From Solibacillus sp. FSL W7-1464 (GTDB lineage Bacteria; Bacillota; Bacilli; Bacillales_A; Planococcaceae), in the NCBI RefSeq assembly GCF_038004425.1, contig NZ_JBBORC010000001.1:3248501-3312500 (forward strand): a stretch of 64,000 bases of DNA, written 5' to 3'. The translations under genes were made by a program, and so were the position numbers. Below the pieces are notes generated by a model. That model saw only the letters and a program-made list of their open reading frames with translations. It was not told where the DNA came from and searched no databases. This document shows, in pieces, positions 35,731 through 44,630 of this stretch (its first letter is position 1; each line of letters begins with the position of its first letter).

Positions 35731-36618
35731 ATGGCTACACATTTTCACAAAAAACCTAATCTATACCCAGCTCATGTTCAATTAAAGGTTTCCAACTTAG
35801 TACGTTCAATCGAATACTACACAACGGTTATCGGCTTTAAAGTATTACAGCAGACAGAAACGGTAACCTACTTAACAGCAGACGGACAAACAAGCTTAGT
35901 ATCACTAGTCGAAGTACAAAATGCCCAACCGCTTAAACAAGGCTTTGCAGGTTTATACCACTTAGCATTACTATTACCCTCTCGCAAGGACTTAGGAAAC
36001 ATCGTACAGCATTTTGTTAACATGAATATTCGCCTCGGTGCTGCAGACCATGATGTTTCAGAAGCACTTTACTTGAACGATCCGGATGGAAACGGAATCG
36101 AAATTTATATCGACCGTCATGAATCGGAATGGACTTGGAATCAGGACGAACAAGTGCATATGGTGACAGAACAGCTGAATTTCCAGCCGATTTTAGCAGC
36201 TGCAGACGGCAATTGGAACGGCCTGCCTGCTGACACTGTTATGGGGCATGTACACTTATCCGTAGTAAATCTGGACAAATCGGAGCAGTTTTATACAAAT
36301 GTATTAGATTATAATGTCGTGACTCGTTACGGTGCACAGGCGCTGTTCGTATCAACAGGGAAATATCATCACCATTTCGGATTAAACACTTGGAACAGCA
36401 ACAACGGCCATGCTCCAACAGAAGATATGGTTGGCTTAAAATCCTTTACAGTCGTGTTAAAGGATGCACAATACGCTGAAGAAGTAAAACAAAGCCTGAC
36501 AAATAACGGATTCATCGTTGAAAACTTTGCAGAAGCACCAGCACACGGTGGTACCCAGTTATTTTCAACAGTCGATCCAAACGGTTTACGAATCGTATTT
36601 ACATTAGACGGTGAATAA
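35731..36618 (+). CDS. Two-domain VOC dioxygenase, CatE-like
   Basis: 295 residues made of two vicinal-oxygen-chelate (glyoxalase fold) modules, about 15-130 and 165-290. Metal-ligand candidates are His in YPAHVQLKV, His in MGHVHLSV, His in YHHHFGLNTW and Glu in DPDGNGIEIY. Size and layout are those of catechol-2,3-dioxygenases such as Bacillus CatE. The substrate is inferred, not shown. ATG at 35,731 with AAGGGAG upstream is preferred over the 13-codon longer frame. Confidence 0.87.
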   Translation: MATHFHKKPNLYPAHVQLKVSNLVRSIEYYTTVIGFKVLQQTETVTYLTADGQTSLVSLVEVQNAQPLKQGFAGLYHLALLLPSRKDLGNIVQHFVNMNIRLGAADHDVSEALYLNDPDGNGIEIYIDRHESEWTWNQDEQVHMVTEQLNFQPILAAADGNWNGLPADTVMGHVHLSVVNLDKSEQFYTNVLDYNVVTRYGAQALFVSTGKYHHHFGLNTWNSNNGHAPTEDMVGLKSFTVVLKDAQYAEEVKQSLTNNGFIVENFAEAPAHGGTQLFSTVDPNGLRIVFTLDGE

Positions 36619-36634
36619 TTTACCGGTCACCTAA

Positions 36635-36668
36635 ACTTTGAGCCCGAAAAATTTTTCGGGCTCTTTTT
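36635..36668 (+). terminator. Terminator after the VOC gene
   Basis: Stem GAGCCCGAAAAA / TTTTTCGGGCTC followed by TTTTTG. Its end touches the sigma-W promoter of the next gene. Confidence 0.85.
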
Positions 36669-36695
36669 GAAACTTTCTTTTCTGTCCTACGTATA
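36668..36695 (+). promoter_or_regulatory. Sigma-W promoter of spo0M
   Basis: TGAAAC (36,668-36,673), exactly 16 bp, then CGTATA (36,690-36,695). This is the sigma-W consensus TGAAAC-N16-CGTA. The start codon is 33 bases downstream. In Bacillus subtilis spo0M is a sigma-W target, so the signal is conserved. Confidence 0.88.
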
Positions 36696-36727
36696 CATGA
36701 TTAATTACAATTCATGGAGGAATTCAT

Positions 36728-37495
36728 TTGTCACTATTTAATAAAGTTTTAGCAAGTGTTGGGATAGGAGCTGCAAAAGTTGATACAAAATTGCACAAAT
36801 CAACTTATACATTAAATGAAAATATTTCAGGTGTTGTCGAAATCGTCGGGGGTAGCACGGAACAGCAGGTTGATGCAATCTATCTAACACTTCATACAAA
36901 CTTTATCCGTGAAATCGATGATAAAAAGATTAAGGATGAAGCAGTACTGCACAAATTCAAATTAACTGAGCCATTTACAATTCAGGCAGACGAAAAACGC
37001 CAAATCCCATTTTCATTCTCTCTGCCCCCTGTTGTTCCGGTAACGACGGGCAACTCTCGTGTATGGATTCAAACGGGCTTGGATATTAAAAATGCGGTAG
37101 ATCCTAAAGATAAAGACTTTATCGAAATTAAGCCGACTCGTCTTGCGAATGGTGTATTGACAGCGATTCAAAATATGGGTTTCCGGTTGCGTAAAGTAGA
37201 TAATGAGCAAGCCCCTTCTTATTTGCGCCGCCAAACACCGATTGTACAGGAATTTGAGTTTACACCGACAAGCAACACATATCGCCGGTATCTAGATGAA
37301 CTTGAAATTGTCTTTTTACATCAATCACCAAACTCAGTAGAGATCTTATTGCAGGTGGACCGACGTGCCCGCGGACTTGGCGGGTTTTTATCCGAAGCAT
37401 TCGATATGGATGAAAGCTTCATCCGCCTCACACTATCCGAACACGACAATATCCAGGCAAAGCTTGAACAAGTGATTAAAGCGAAGATGAAGTAA
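36728..37495 (+). CDS. spo0M: Sporulation-control protein Spo0M
   Basis: A 255-residue arrestin-like protein. The N-terminal SLFNKVLASVGIGAAKVDTKL and the beta-sandwich pattern (NENISGVVEIVGGSTEQQVD, FSFSLPPVVPVTTGNSRVWI) are characteristic of Spo0M/YgaI. It affects phosphorelay-dependent sporulation and cell morphology in Bacillus; the mechanism is unclear. TTG start behind GGAGGAATTCA. Driven by the sigma-W promoter just upstream, linking it to envelope stress. Confidence 0.93.
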   Translation: MSLFNKVLASVGIGAAKVDTKLHKSTYTLNENISGVVEIVGGSTEQQVDAIYLTLHTNFIREIDDKKIKDEAVLHKFKLTEPFTIQADEKRQIPFSFSLPPVVPVTTGNSRVWIQTGLDIKNAVDPKDKDFIEIKPTRLANGVLTAIQNMGFRLRKVDNEQAPSYLRRQTPIVQEFEFTPTSNTYRRYLDELEIVFLHQSPNSVEILLQVDRRARGLGGFLSEAFDMDESFIRLTLSEHDNIQAKLEQVIKAKMK

Positions 37496-37537
37496 TAAAA
37501 AGGCAAGAAGCATCCGTCGCTTCTCGCCTTTTATTAT
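37496..37537. terminator. Bidirectional terminator
   Basis: Stem AAAAAGGCAAGAAGC / GCTTCTCGCCTTTT between the convergent spo0M and trmL. Confidence 0.8.
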
Positions 37538-38007
37538 TTTAACCCTGGATAGTTTTGTTGTCTTAGTACTTCGTATATAACGATTGCCGCTGTGTTTGAT
37601 AGATTCAGTGAGCGGATATGGTCGCTTTGCGGTATGCGCAGACACATATCGGCACGCTCTTTTGCAAATTCTTTTGGCAAGCCTGTCGTTTCTCTTCCGA
37701 ACATAAAGTACAGGTCCCCTTCTGAATTGCTGAAATCATGTGTCGTGAATGGCTCATCGCTATATGTCTCAATTAAATACACATCGCCATCTTTACTGTA
37801 CTCGATAAAATCCTCTAATGAATCATGGTAAACGACATTCACATGCTCCCAATAATCCAATCCTGCACGCTTCAACATTTTATCATCTGTTGAAAATCCC
37901 AATGGTCGGATTAAATGTAATGATGTATTCGTTCCAGCACAAGTGCGGGCAATGTTGCCAGTATTTGCTGGGATTTCTGGTTGGTATAATACGATATGGT
38001 TTGGCAC
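37534..38007 (-). CDS. trmL: tRNA (cytidine/uridine-34-2'-O)-methyltransferase TrmL
   Basis: A 157-residue SPOUT methyltransferase (YibK/CspR type). Conserved segments are IVLYQPEIPANTGNIARTCAGT at the N terminus, FMFGRETTGLP and the knotted SAM-binding end IPQSDHIRSLNLSNTAAIVIYE. It methylates the wobble ribose of certain leucine tRNAs using SAM. It lies 17 bp downstream of queG, so two tRNA-modification genes share a transcript. Confidence 0.94.
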   Translation of the reverse strand: MPNHIVLYQPEIPANTGNIARTCAGTNTSLHLIRPLGFSTDDKMLKRAGLDYWEHVNVVYHDSLEDFIEYSKDGDVYLIETYSDEPFTTHDFSNSEGDLYFMFGRETTGLPKEFAKERADMCLRIPQSDHIRSLNLSNTAAIVIYEVLRQQNYPGLK

Positions 38008-38024
38008 TTTTCGATCCTTCTCTC

Positions 38025-39158
38025 TTAATGATTTAACATGGCCAGCCCTTTTTCAATCTCGGCCAGCACTTCTTCATCCTGCTCTGTATTTTTGGCAGTC
38101 AATAATATATCCATTGCCCCATCCGTTCCGATTTTCCCGATTGCCCAAGCAGCCGTTCCTCTTAATACAGGGCGTTCATCTTTTTGCAATACTTGAATTA
38201 AGTCAGGCATTGCCGCTTCTTCTTTAAAGTGGGCAAGCGCTAAAATGGCATTGCGCTGAATCGGCTTTTTACCGCGCCATGAACCGGATACATGGCCAAA
38301 CTTAGTTTTAAATTCCTTATTGGAAATCGATAAAAGCGGCTGAAGTAACGGTTTTGCGATTTTAGGATCCGGTGTGAATTCATCATGAATCCAGTTGAGC
38401 TTTCCTTTGTTTTTCGGGCACACTGTCTGGCATGTATCACACCCATAAAGACGGTTTCCGATTTTGGCACGAAACTCATCCGGCAAAAATCCTTTCGTCT
38501 GAGTTAAAAAGGCAATGCAACGCTGTGAATTAAGCTGTCCCGGTGCGACGATTGCTCCTGTAGGGCATACATCGATACATAATGTACAGTCACCGCATTC
38601 ATCTTCCATCGGTGTATCTGGTGCAAACGGGATGTTCGTGATGATTTCCCCTAAATAGACGTACGAACCAAATTCAGGTGTAATAATAGAGCAATTTTTG
38701 GCGCTCCAGCCGATGCCTGCTCGTTCTGCAACCGCACGATCTACCAGTTCCCCGGTATCGACCATCGATTTCACCTTTACATTCGGCACCCGTTCTTGCA
38801 GCCAAGCTTCAATGAGCTGCAGACGTTCACGAACTGCTGTATGATAATCTATCCCCCATGAAGCACGGCAAAAGATGCCGCGACGCTCCCCTTTTTTACC
38901 TTGCGGGGCATCTTGCATGCGTGAAGGATATGCAATCGCAATCGCAATAATACTTTCAGCTTCATCTAATAATTTTAAAGGCTCTGTACGCAGCTCTATA
39001 TTTGCTTCTTCAAAGCCTGATTGATATGCTAATTGTTGCTGACGACGTAGACGATTCTTCAATTCATGAAACGGAGCAGCGGTTGTAAATCCGATTTTAT
39101 CAACACCAATGGATGCTGCATATTTCACTAAATCTTCTTGAAGTTGATGTACTTTCAT
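38025..39158 (-). CDS. queG: Epoxyqueuosine reductase QueG
   Basis: 377 residues. The cobalamin-dependent N-terminal domain (about 1-180; VDTGELVDRAVAERAGIGW) is followed by a ferredoxin-like domain with two 4Fe-4S motifs, CGDCTLCIDVCPTGAI and CDTCQTVCPKNKG. C-terminal HEAT-like repeats (about 290-377, HFKEEAAMPDLIQVLQ, GTAAWAIGKIG) bind tRNA. It carries out the last step of queuosine synthesis at tRNA position 34. The start at 39,158 is supported by AAAGGAGC. Operon with trmL. Confidence 0.95.
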   Translation of the reverse strand: MKVHQLQEDLVKYAASIGVDKIGFTTAAPFHELKNRLRRQQQLAYQSGFEEANIELRTEPLKLLDEAESIIAIAIAYPSRMQDAPQGKKGERRGIFCRASWGIDYHTAVRERLQLIEAWLQERVPNVKVKSMVDTGELVDRAVAERAGIGWSAKNCSIITPEFGSYVYLGEIITNIPFAPDTPMEDECGDCTLCIDVCPTGAIVAPGQLNSQRCIAFLTQTKGFLPDEFRAKIGNRLYGCDTCQTVCPKNKGKLNWIHDEFTPDPKIAKPLLQPLLSISNKEFKTKFGHVSGSWRGKKPIQRNAILALAHFKEEAAMPDLIQVLQKDERPVLRGTAAWAIGKIGTDGAMDILLTAKNTEQDEEVLAEIEKGLAMLNH

Positions 39159-39258
39159 TTCACATGCTCCTTTCAAATGATACAATAAATATAAATTTAT
39201 TAGATATTACATATTTTAGTATTTATCCCATTAAAAACAATATAAGAAGGTGTTCTAC

Positions 39259-39948
39259 ATGAATATTTCAATAAACGAAGCTCTTTTTTCTATTAATGAA
39301 CAATTAAAAATTGGCCTTATCCATTATAGCAAAATTATCGTTGAAGAATCTCCTCAAATGATTAAAGGACGTACACAACTTTATCAGGAAAATCTATATT
39401 TGGAATTACAGGAAACACCTGTGACAGAACGACCTGGCATTAAAGAGTGGCGCCAGCTTTGGAAGTCTTTCGGCGGTGATCCGAACCGGTACCGTCACTC
39501 TGCGGAAAGTTTAATGCGACGTATCGCTAAACAGCAATATTTAACGCCATTCCATTCGGCTGTCGATTTAAACAACTTCTTTTCTCTGCAATACGAGATT
39601 CCTGTTGGTATCTATGATTTAGATAGTATTGAGGGGGACGTGAAAATCGAAGTAGGCGATGCGACGTCAGGCTATGAGGGAATTAATGGACGGTTTAATT
39701 CACTGGAGAATATCATCCATTCAAAAGATGCGCTCGGACCATTCGGCAGTCCCTTTGTTGATTCAAAAAGAACGGCCGTAACAGAAGCGACGACAAATGC
39801 GCTGCAAATCTTTTATTTACGCCCTTCCCTTAGTGAAAAGGAAGCAACTGAACTATTGAGCAGTGCAGGGAACATGTTTACACAAATTAGCGGTGGCGAA
39901 TATGAAATACATATTCTATCAAAGGAAAATTCAAAAGTTCATTTTTAA
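39259..39948 (+). CDS. B3/B4-domain protein
   Basis: A 229-residue protein resembling the B3/B4 domain of phenylalanyl-tRNA synthetase beta chains, with RPGIKEWRQLWKSFG...RYRHSAESLMRRI, LNNFFSLQYEIPVGIYDLD and a final VTEATTNALQIFYLRP. In the synthetase this domain edits mischarged tRNA; free-standing versions are uncharacterised and may act on tRNA or amino acids. The ATG at 39,259 follows AAGAAGGTG; a GTG three codons upstream overlaps that site. Cotranscribed with the next gene. Confidence 0.82.
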   Translation: MNISINEALFSINEQLKIGLIHYSKIIVEESPQMIKGRTQLYQENLYLELQETPVTERPGIKEWRQLWKSFGGDPNRYRHSAESLMRRIAKQQYLTPFHSAVDLNNFFSLQYEIPVGIYDLDSIEGDVKIEVGDATSGYEGINGRFNSLENIIHSKDALGPFGSPFVDSKRTAVTEATTNALQIFYLRPSLSEKEATELLSSAGNMFTQISGGEYEIHILSKENSKVHF

Positions 39949-39961
39949 GGAGTGGAAACAT

Positions 39962-40471
39962 TTGAGTATTAACTTAGCTGAGGCAGTAAAACTAAAAAGT
40001 ATTATAACGAAGAGAATTCAGGAACGCACGATGCAAGTACATTCATTAACACATGTTATCATTGAAAAAGGTGAACAGCCAAAAACACCTGACTATTCTC
40101 TTGAGATGCTTGAAGCAGAGCTAAAAGAGCTTCGTTATGATTCTCGTAAGCTTGATGCCCTAATCTACCGTGCTAACATCGACAATTCGGTTGTCTTTAA
40201 AGATGAGGAAATACCTATCGTCGAAGCAATTGAACTGGCGAGCCAATTACGCGCGGAAGCACAATTTTGTAAAAACCTTGGTTCTGAAGAGAAAGAAGCT
40301 TTTTACCATAATTCCGGTGATGCCATGCTTTACCGAGTAGCATTGTATGATCCTATGACATATCGCAAGCGTGCAAACGAGCTTGAAAAGGAAGCACATC
40401 GCCTTTCCAATCTAATTAATGCCAAAAACTATCAAGTCGAAATTGAATTTGATGACAGCAATTATTTCTAA
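39962..40471 (+). CDS. DIP1984/septicolysin-like protein
   Basis: A 169-residue, mostly helical cytosolic protein starting with NLAEAVKLKSIITKRIQERTMQVHSLTH, the pattern of DIP1984-family (septicolysin-like) proteins. A charged middle and DPMTYRKRANELEKEAHRLSNLI near the end follow. The biochemical role is unknown; the cytolysin label given to some relatives is poorly supported. TTG start behind AGGAGTGG, 13 bp after the B3/B4 gene. Confidence 0.65.
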   Translation: MSINLAEAVKLKSIITKRIQERTMQVHSLTHVIIEKGEQPKTPDYSLEMLEAELKELRYDSRKLDALIYRANIDNSVVFKDEEIPIVEAIELASQLRAEAQFCKNLGSEEKEAFYHNSGDAMLYRVALYDPMTYRKRANELEKEAHRLSNLINAKNYQVEIEFDDSNYF

Positions 40472-40499
40472 ACCTGGGGCGGTGAGACTCCAAACTAGG

Positions 40500-40645
40500 T
40501 AATAACGAGCGATTTATGCTTCGGCATTCCCTACAACCGGTCAAACCGATAACTCTTTACCGTTTACAATGTTACCTATCACTAATAACCAACCATAGTA
40601 AAGGCTAACACAAACTTTTAGAGTAATTTTGCTCGCTCGTTATTA
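40500..40645. repeat. 146-bp segment bounded by a perfect 13-bp inverted repeat
   Basis: TAATAACGAGCGA (40,500-40,512) and TCGCTCGTTATTA (40,633-40,645) are exact inverted copies. The interior (120 bp) has no ORF. No target duplication is evident. It could be a small non-autonomous mobile element or a long-range RNA hairpin. Confidence 0.5.
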
Positions 40646-40683
40646 AAAGACACCTGCTCACATTTGTGAAAAGGTGTCTTTGC
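40644..40683. terminator. Terminator between convergent genes
   Basis: Stem AAGACACCT / AGGTGTCTT with a CACATTTGTGA hairpin inside. Confidence 0.75.
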
Positions 40684-40684
40684 T

Positions 40685-41185
40685 TTATAGATGGATTTCG
40701 TTTATTCGCCCATTTAAATCTTCCGTTAATGAACGTATTTTAACAGTAATTTGATTAAATTCCTGCGCTGTTTCAAGTTGATGCTGTGCATCTGTCGCTA
40801 TATTTGCTGTCTCGATTTTGTATCCTTCTACGGTCGATGTCATTTCTTTAAGGAAGTCATTCACATTATAGACATCCTCTTCAATCTGTGTAGCTTTATC
40901 GAACGAGTGATTAAGCAATTCTTCTATTTTCTCTACTTTATCGGAGATTTTTTGGAAAAGAGCATTGGAATCATGTACTTTATCTACACCTGTTAAGACA
41001 CTCTTCTCTGTAATCTGCATTTCATTCCTTAAGCTTGCAGTATCTTGACGTAACCCGGTAATAACTTGAGAAATTTGTACTGCATACTGATTGGATAAAT
41101 CCGCCAGTTTTCTTACTTCATCCGCTACAACTGCAAAACCTTTCCCCGCCTCTCCAGCACGGGCTGCTTCAATCGCAGCATTTAA
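40685..41185 (-). pseudogene. C-terminal half of a split methyl-accepting chemotaxis protein
   Basis: Reads on the minus strand from [29 protein letters not shown] through 166 residues of helical signalling domain to the stop at 40,685. That is the second half of an MCP cytoplasmic hairpin. It lacks a start, membrane part and first half, which lie 13.9 kb away at 55,121-56,146 in the same orientation. Joining the two fragments gives ...AAQTNLLA + LNAAIEAAR... without loss or gain of a codon, total about 508 residues. An ATG inside (41,020) could start a 111-residue remnant but has no convincing ribosome binding site. Confidence 0.92.
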
Positions 41186-41225
41186 ACCAGGTAAATCTTT
41201 GAAAGATTCCGTGCAGAACGCTTAG

Positions 41226-41269
41226 AAACCCTTACATACCAAGGGATTAGAACAATTATAAATACAGTA
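41226..41269 (+). repeat. Left copy of the island's 44-bp inverted repeat
   Basis: AAACCCTT, 17 variable bases, then AACAATTATAAATACAGTA. The same two blocks with the same 17-base spacing occur inverted at 55,048-55,091. It lies 40 bp inside the left junction. The last block is also embedded in a TAGAACAA / TTGTTCTA inverted repeat (41,248-41,280). Confidence 0.8.
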
Positions 41270-41281
41270 AATTTGTTCTAA

Positions 41282-41318
41282 AAAAAACCCACCAATTTTT
41301 TTGGTGGGTTTTTCAACT
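41282..41318. terminator. Hairpin terminator near the left end of the island
   Basis: Stem AAAACCCACC / GGTGGGTTTT around an AATTTTTTT loop, T-rich after it. It may insulate island genes from the MCP fragment. Confidence 0.75.
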
Positions 41319-42237
41319 TTTTAAAGTTTTTTTATATAACCATAAGTTGATTTTAGGCTGTTTTCGTATAGATTGTTGCCGACTGAAAATTACAGATCAT
41401 TAAAGGGTATAATTTAGTTGTTATAAACACTTAGAACATTATAAGTAGGTTTATTGTTATTCAACAATCGGGCCATATTGTGGGTGCGACACGTTCCTAG
41501 CTTAAATGAGATGTGGTTAACACAATCTTGGTAAAGGCTAGGCAATTTATATTTAATTGAAGGATATTATCAAGGAGTCGAATGATGAGGTAACGCTCTG
41601 AAAGGCTCCCCCTGCGTCGAATAGCACGCTGCTTAGTAAGGAAAAGCGTGTTATAAGCTCGGTTAATAGGCGTGAGAATTTACCGTAACAGTCTAGCTGA
41701 CGAAATCCTACCCGATGGGGTGGTGTAAATCATGGTGCTTGGGTTGAACAAATATGGTGAGAATGCAACCAATAGGATAATAAACCTAATTTGCTGACGA
41801 ACCTCTGAATGTACGGGTCTAGACTGGCAATACATAGAAATGTGTATATCACTAAATGTGAGATTAGCTATGGATGAGTAAGAATCAACAATATAAAAGT
41901 CCATCTTGTGTTACAGGCACATGTAATGCTAACAGGCTCATAGGAGGCACCTAAGTTTGTTCCATAATAGTTAATATTCAACGTGGTAAGCTGATAACGT
42001 GGAGAGCTTACTCTCGATGAAACGTTGGAAAGGAAAATAATCGTGAGATTAACGAGTATATAACTTTCCTTAATATCAGTGAAAGTGGTGGCACAGTACC
42101 GTTGAAGCGTGTAATGAACGTGGAGGGATCGCCACTAGATTAATACAAGATTTATTCACCATGAAAGGCAGTTCTTCAACGATTAATAAGGTTCTTGTGA
42201 GACTAATAGAGGTTCAGCTCCAAAAGGAGCCACCGAC

Positions 42238-44055
42238 TTGTTAAAACGAAAGAAACTGAGACATAACGAATATTATGACATGCAAAATCAATTTGATAGG
42301 TTATATGCTCGCAGTGTTGATGGTCAAAATTTTTATGATTTATTAGATGTAATGCAATCGCGTGAAAACATTCAATTAGCGTACCGTAATATCAAGAAAA
42401 ATACGGGTAGTAAAACAGCTGGGTTTGATGGTCAAACAATTGAAGATATTAAGCAACTTGAAATATCTAAAGTTGTATCAACGATACAAAAGATGTTTGC
42501 ACACTATCGTCCACAAGCAGTACGACGTGTTTTTATTCCAAAAGCAAACGGGAAAACACGACCGCTAGGTATTCCGACAATTTGGGATAGGTTATTTCAA
42601 CAATGTATTTTACAAGTCTTAGACCCAATTTGTGAAGCACGATTTTATAAGCATAGCTATGGATTCAGACCCAATCGTAGTACACATCATGCGAAGGCAC
42701 GTTTTGAAACATTGATAAATCGAGCGTGTTTATATCACTGTGTAGACGTTGATATAAAGGGATTTTTCGATAATGTTAATCATTCGAAACTGTTAAAACA
42801 AATGTGGACAATGGGTATTCGTGATAAAGCTCTTCTATCTATAATTTCACGCCTCTTAAAAGCTGAAATTATAGGCGAGGGTTTTCCAGTAAAAGGTACT
42901 CCGCAAGGAGGAATACTATCACCACTTCTATCGAACATTGTATTAAATGAGCTTGATTGGTGGGTTAGTAAACAGTGGGAAAGCTTTGAAACGAAGAAGG
43001 CTTATAAAAACAAAGTGAATATGAATCAGGCATTAAAGAAATCGAACTTAAAGCATTGTTATATTGTAAGGTATGCAGATGATTTTAAAATCATCTGTCG
43101 TACACGTTCACAAGCAATACGCATGTTTTATGCAGTTAAAGATTTCCTCTCTACACGCTTGAATCTTGATATTAGCGACGAGAAATCGAAAGTTGTGAAT
43201 CTAAAGAAAAATTCTTCCGAATTTCTTGGCTTTCGTATTAAAGCTCATCCTAAGAAAACAGAGAAGCGTACCCTATATGTTGCACATTCACATATGACGA
43301 AGAAGGCTCTAAACAATGCCCAAATAAAGTTGAAAAAGGCGGTAAAGACAATACAAAAACATCAATGTATTGAAAATGTCTGGCGGTTTAATACGGTAGT
43401 TATGGGTATTCAAAACTATTACTCCGCAGCGTCACACATAACAGATGATTTAGCTGAGCTGAACTATCGTATCCATAGAACGCTACATAATCGTTTGAAA
43501 GGGATTAGAAAAGAAGCAACGTTTCAAGACCTTACGAAATCTTTACGAAAAAGGTATAAGGGGTACGAATGCAAGATTTATAAAGTTAAAGAAATGGCAC
43601 TTGCTCCAATTCATGCTCAACGTTGCCGAATAAATCTAAACTTCTCACAAATTATCTGTAATTATACTACCGAAGGTAGAAATAAAATTCATCATAGTTT
43701 AAGAGCGATTAACAAGCAAACACTTATAAATGTGATGCAACAGTTTATCCCTCAACGTTCCATTGAGTATAACGATAATCGGATAAGTAGATTTATTGCG
43801 CAATATGGTAAATGTGCTGTAACTGGGGTTGAACTTAGTTTTAATAATTGGCATTGTCACCATAGAACCCCATATTATTTATCGCAAGATGATTCTTATA
43901 GTAACTTAATTATTTTACATAAATCAGTTCATAGATTAATTCATCTTAAAGACCCCAAGAAAATTGAAGTACTCATGAAAGTACTTCAATTAGATAAAAA
44001 GCAACTAATGAAAGTAAATGAATTGCGTGAGCAATGTCTGAACGAAGCAATCTAA
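42238..44055 (+). CDS. ltrA: Group II intron-encoded reverse transcriptase/maturase with HNH endonuclease
   Basis: 605 residues. The reverse-transcriptase domain (about 55-330) has RRVFIPKANGKTRPLGIPTIWDRLFQQ, GTPQGGILSPLLSN and the catalytic YADDFKIICR. The maturase X domain spans about 350-480. A C-terminal HNH endonuclease (about 520-590) has CAVTGVELSFNNWHCHHRTP ... NLIILHKSVHRLIH. All catalytic residues appear intact, so the intron may be active. TTG start behind AAAAGGAGCC. The protein aids splicing and drives retrohoming of the intron RNA. Confidence 0.95.
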   Translation: MLKRKKLRHNEYYDMQNQFDRLYARSVDGQNFYDLLDVMQSRENIQLAYRNIKKNTGSKTAGFDGQTIEDIKQLEISKVVSTIQKMFAHYRPQAVRRVFIPKANGKTRPLGIPTIWDRLFQQCILQVLDPICEARFYKHSYGFRPNRSTHHAKARFETLINRACLYHCVDVDIKGFFDNVNHSKLLKQMWTMGIRDKALLSIISRLLKAEIIGEGFPVKGTPQGGILSPLLSNIVLNELDWWVSKQWESFETKKAYKNKVNMNQALKKSNLKHCYIVRYADDFKIICRTRSQAIRMFYAVKDFLSTRLNLDISDEKSKVVNLKKNSSEFLGFRIKAHPKKTEKRTLYVAHSHMTKKALNNAQIKLKKAVKTIQKHQCIENVWRFNTVVMGIQNYYSAASHITDDLAELNYRIHRTLHNRLKGIRKEATFQDLTKSLRKRYKGYECKIYKVKEMALAPIHAQRCRINLNFSQIICNYTTEGRNKIHHSLRAINKQTLINVMQQFIPQRSIEYNDNRISRFIAQYGKCAVTGVELSFNNWHCHHRTPYYLSQDDSYSNLIILHKSVHRLIHLKDPKKIEVLMKVLQLDKKQLMKVNELREQCLNEAI

Positions 44056-44108
44056 TTCTACATTACATCTTGTCCTTACATAAAAATCAAATGAATTGAA
44101 TTAATTGG

Positions 44109-44192
44109 AACGCCGTATGCTGGGAAACTCGCACGTACGGTGTGAAGTGGGGGAAAAGCTGGAGATAACTTCAAAGGCTTACCTATCACTAT
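44109..44192 (+). ncRNA. Group II intron domains V and VI
   Basis: Domain V reads CGCCGTATGC...GAAA...GCACGTACGG, the catalytic hairpin with its GAAA-type tetraloop and two-base bulge. Domain VI follows (GAAGTGGGGGAAAAGC ...) and ends CCTATCACTAT. Confidence 0.85.
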
Positions 44193-44261
44193 AATAAAAG
44201 CCTTTTATGCAATAGTTACCAAACATCGATTTGGTAACTTCAACTAACGATGCAGAATACT

Positions 44262-44630
44262 TCAAATAAATAGAACACCAATTTTGTATCCAAGATAAGC
44301 CAAGATAAGACCTCCACCATATATGGTTGCTGTATAAAATAAAAATTCTTTTTTATAATTGTTTAAGTGCAACTGTACCATTTCTAATTTCAAAGTGGAG
44401 AAGGTAGTAAACGCACCCATAAAGCCAGTCCCATATAAAAGAATAATCATTGTATCAGCCTTTGAGCCAGTTATTATTCCTGAAAGAAAAGCACCCAATA
44501 AATTTACTGTTAAAGTTCCTATGGGGATTGAGAATCCTGATTTATTATTTAGATATTTACTAATGGAATAACGAGCTATTGCTCCGAAAAAACCACCAAT
44601 TCCAACCATTAATATATGTACCATTGTCAA
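44262..44630 (-). CDS. crcB: Fluoride channel subunit CrcB/Fluc (second of pair)
   Basis: A 122-residue, four-helix protein. Fluc hallmarks are [10 protein letters not shown], the Asn in [14 protein letters not shown] and the phenylalanine-box/Thr track [15 protein letters not shown]. Fluc proteins assemble as antiparallel dimers and let F- leave the cell passively. TTG start overlaps the stop of the first crcB by 4 bases (TTGA) with GGAGGAATT upstream, so production is coupled. Two different subunits suggest a heterodimer. Confidence 0.93.
   Translation of the reverse strand: MTMVHILMVGIGGFFGAIARYSISKYLNNKSGFSIPIGTLTVNLLGAFLSGIITGSKADTMIILLYGTGFMGAFTTFSTLKLEMVQLHLNNYKKEFLFYTATIYGGGLILAYLGYKIGVLFI

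Larger units (their letters stand above)
41484..44192 (+). mobile_element. Group II intron with RT-HNH protein
   Basis: The 5' end GTGCGAC at 41,484 is the canonical group II start. Domain V is at about 44,109-44,143 and domain VI runs to CCTATCACTAT at 44,192. The intron-encoded protein lies in domain IV (42,238-44,055). When the flanks are joined (…ATTGTGG + AATAAAAG…) they restore a 12-bp stem, TTATTCAACAAT / ATTGTGGAATAA, with one mismatch, which supports both boundaries. The length of ~2.7 kb is typical for bacterial introns. Inserted in the plus orientation, outside any recognised gene. Confidence 0.9.
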
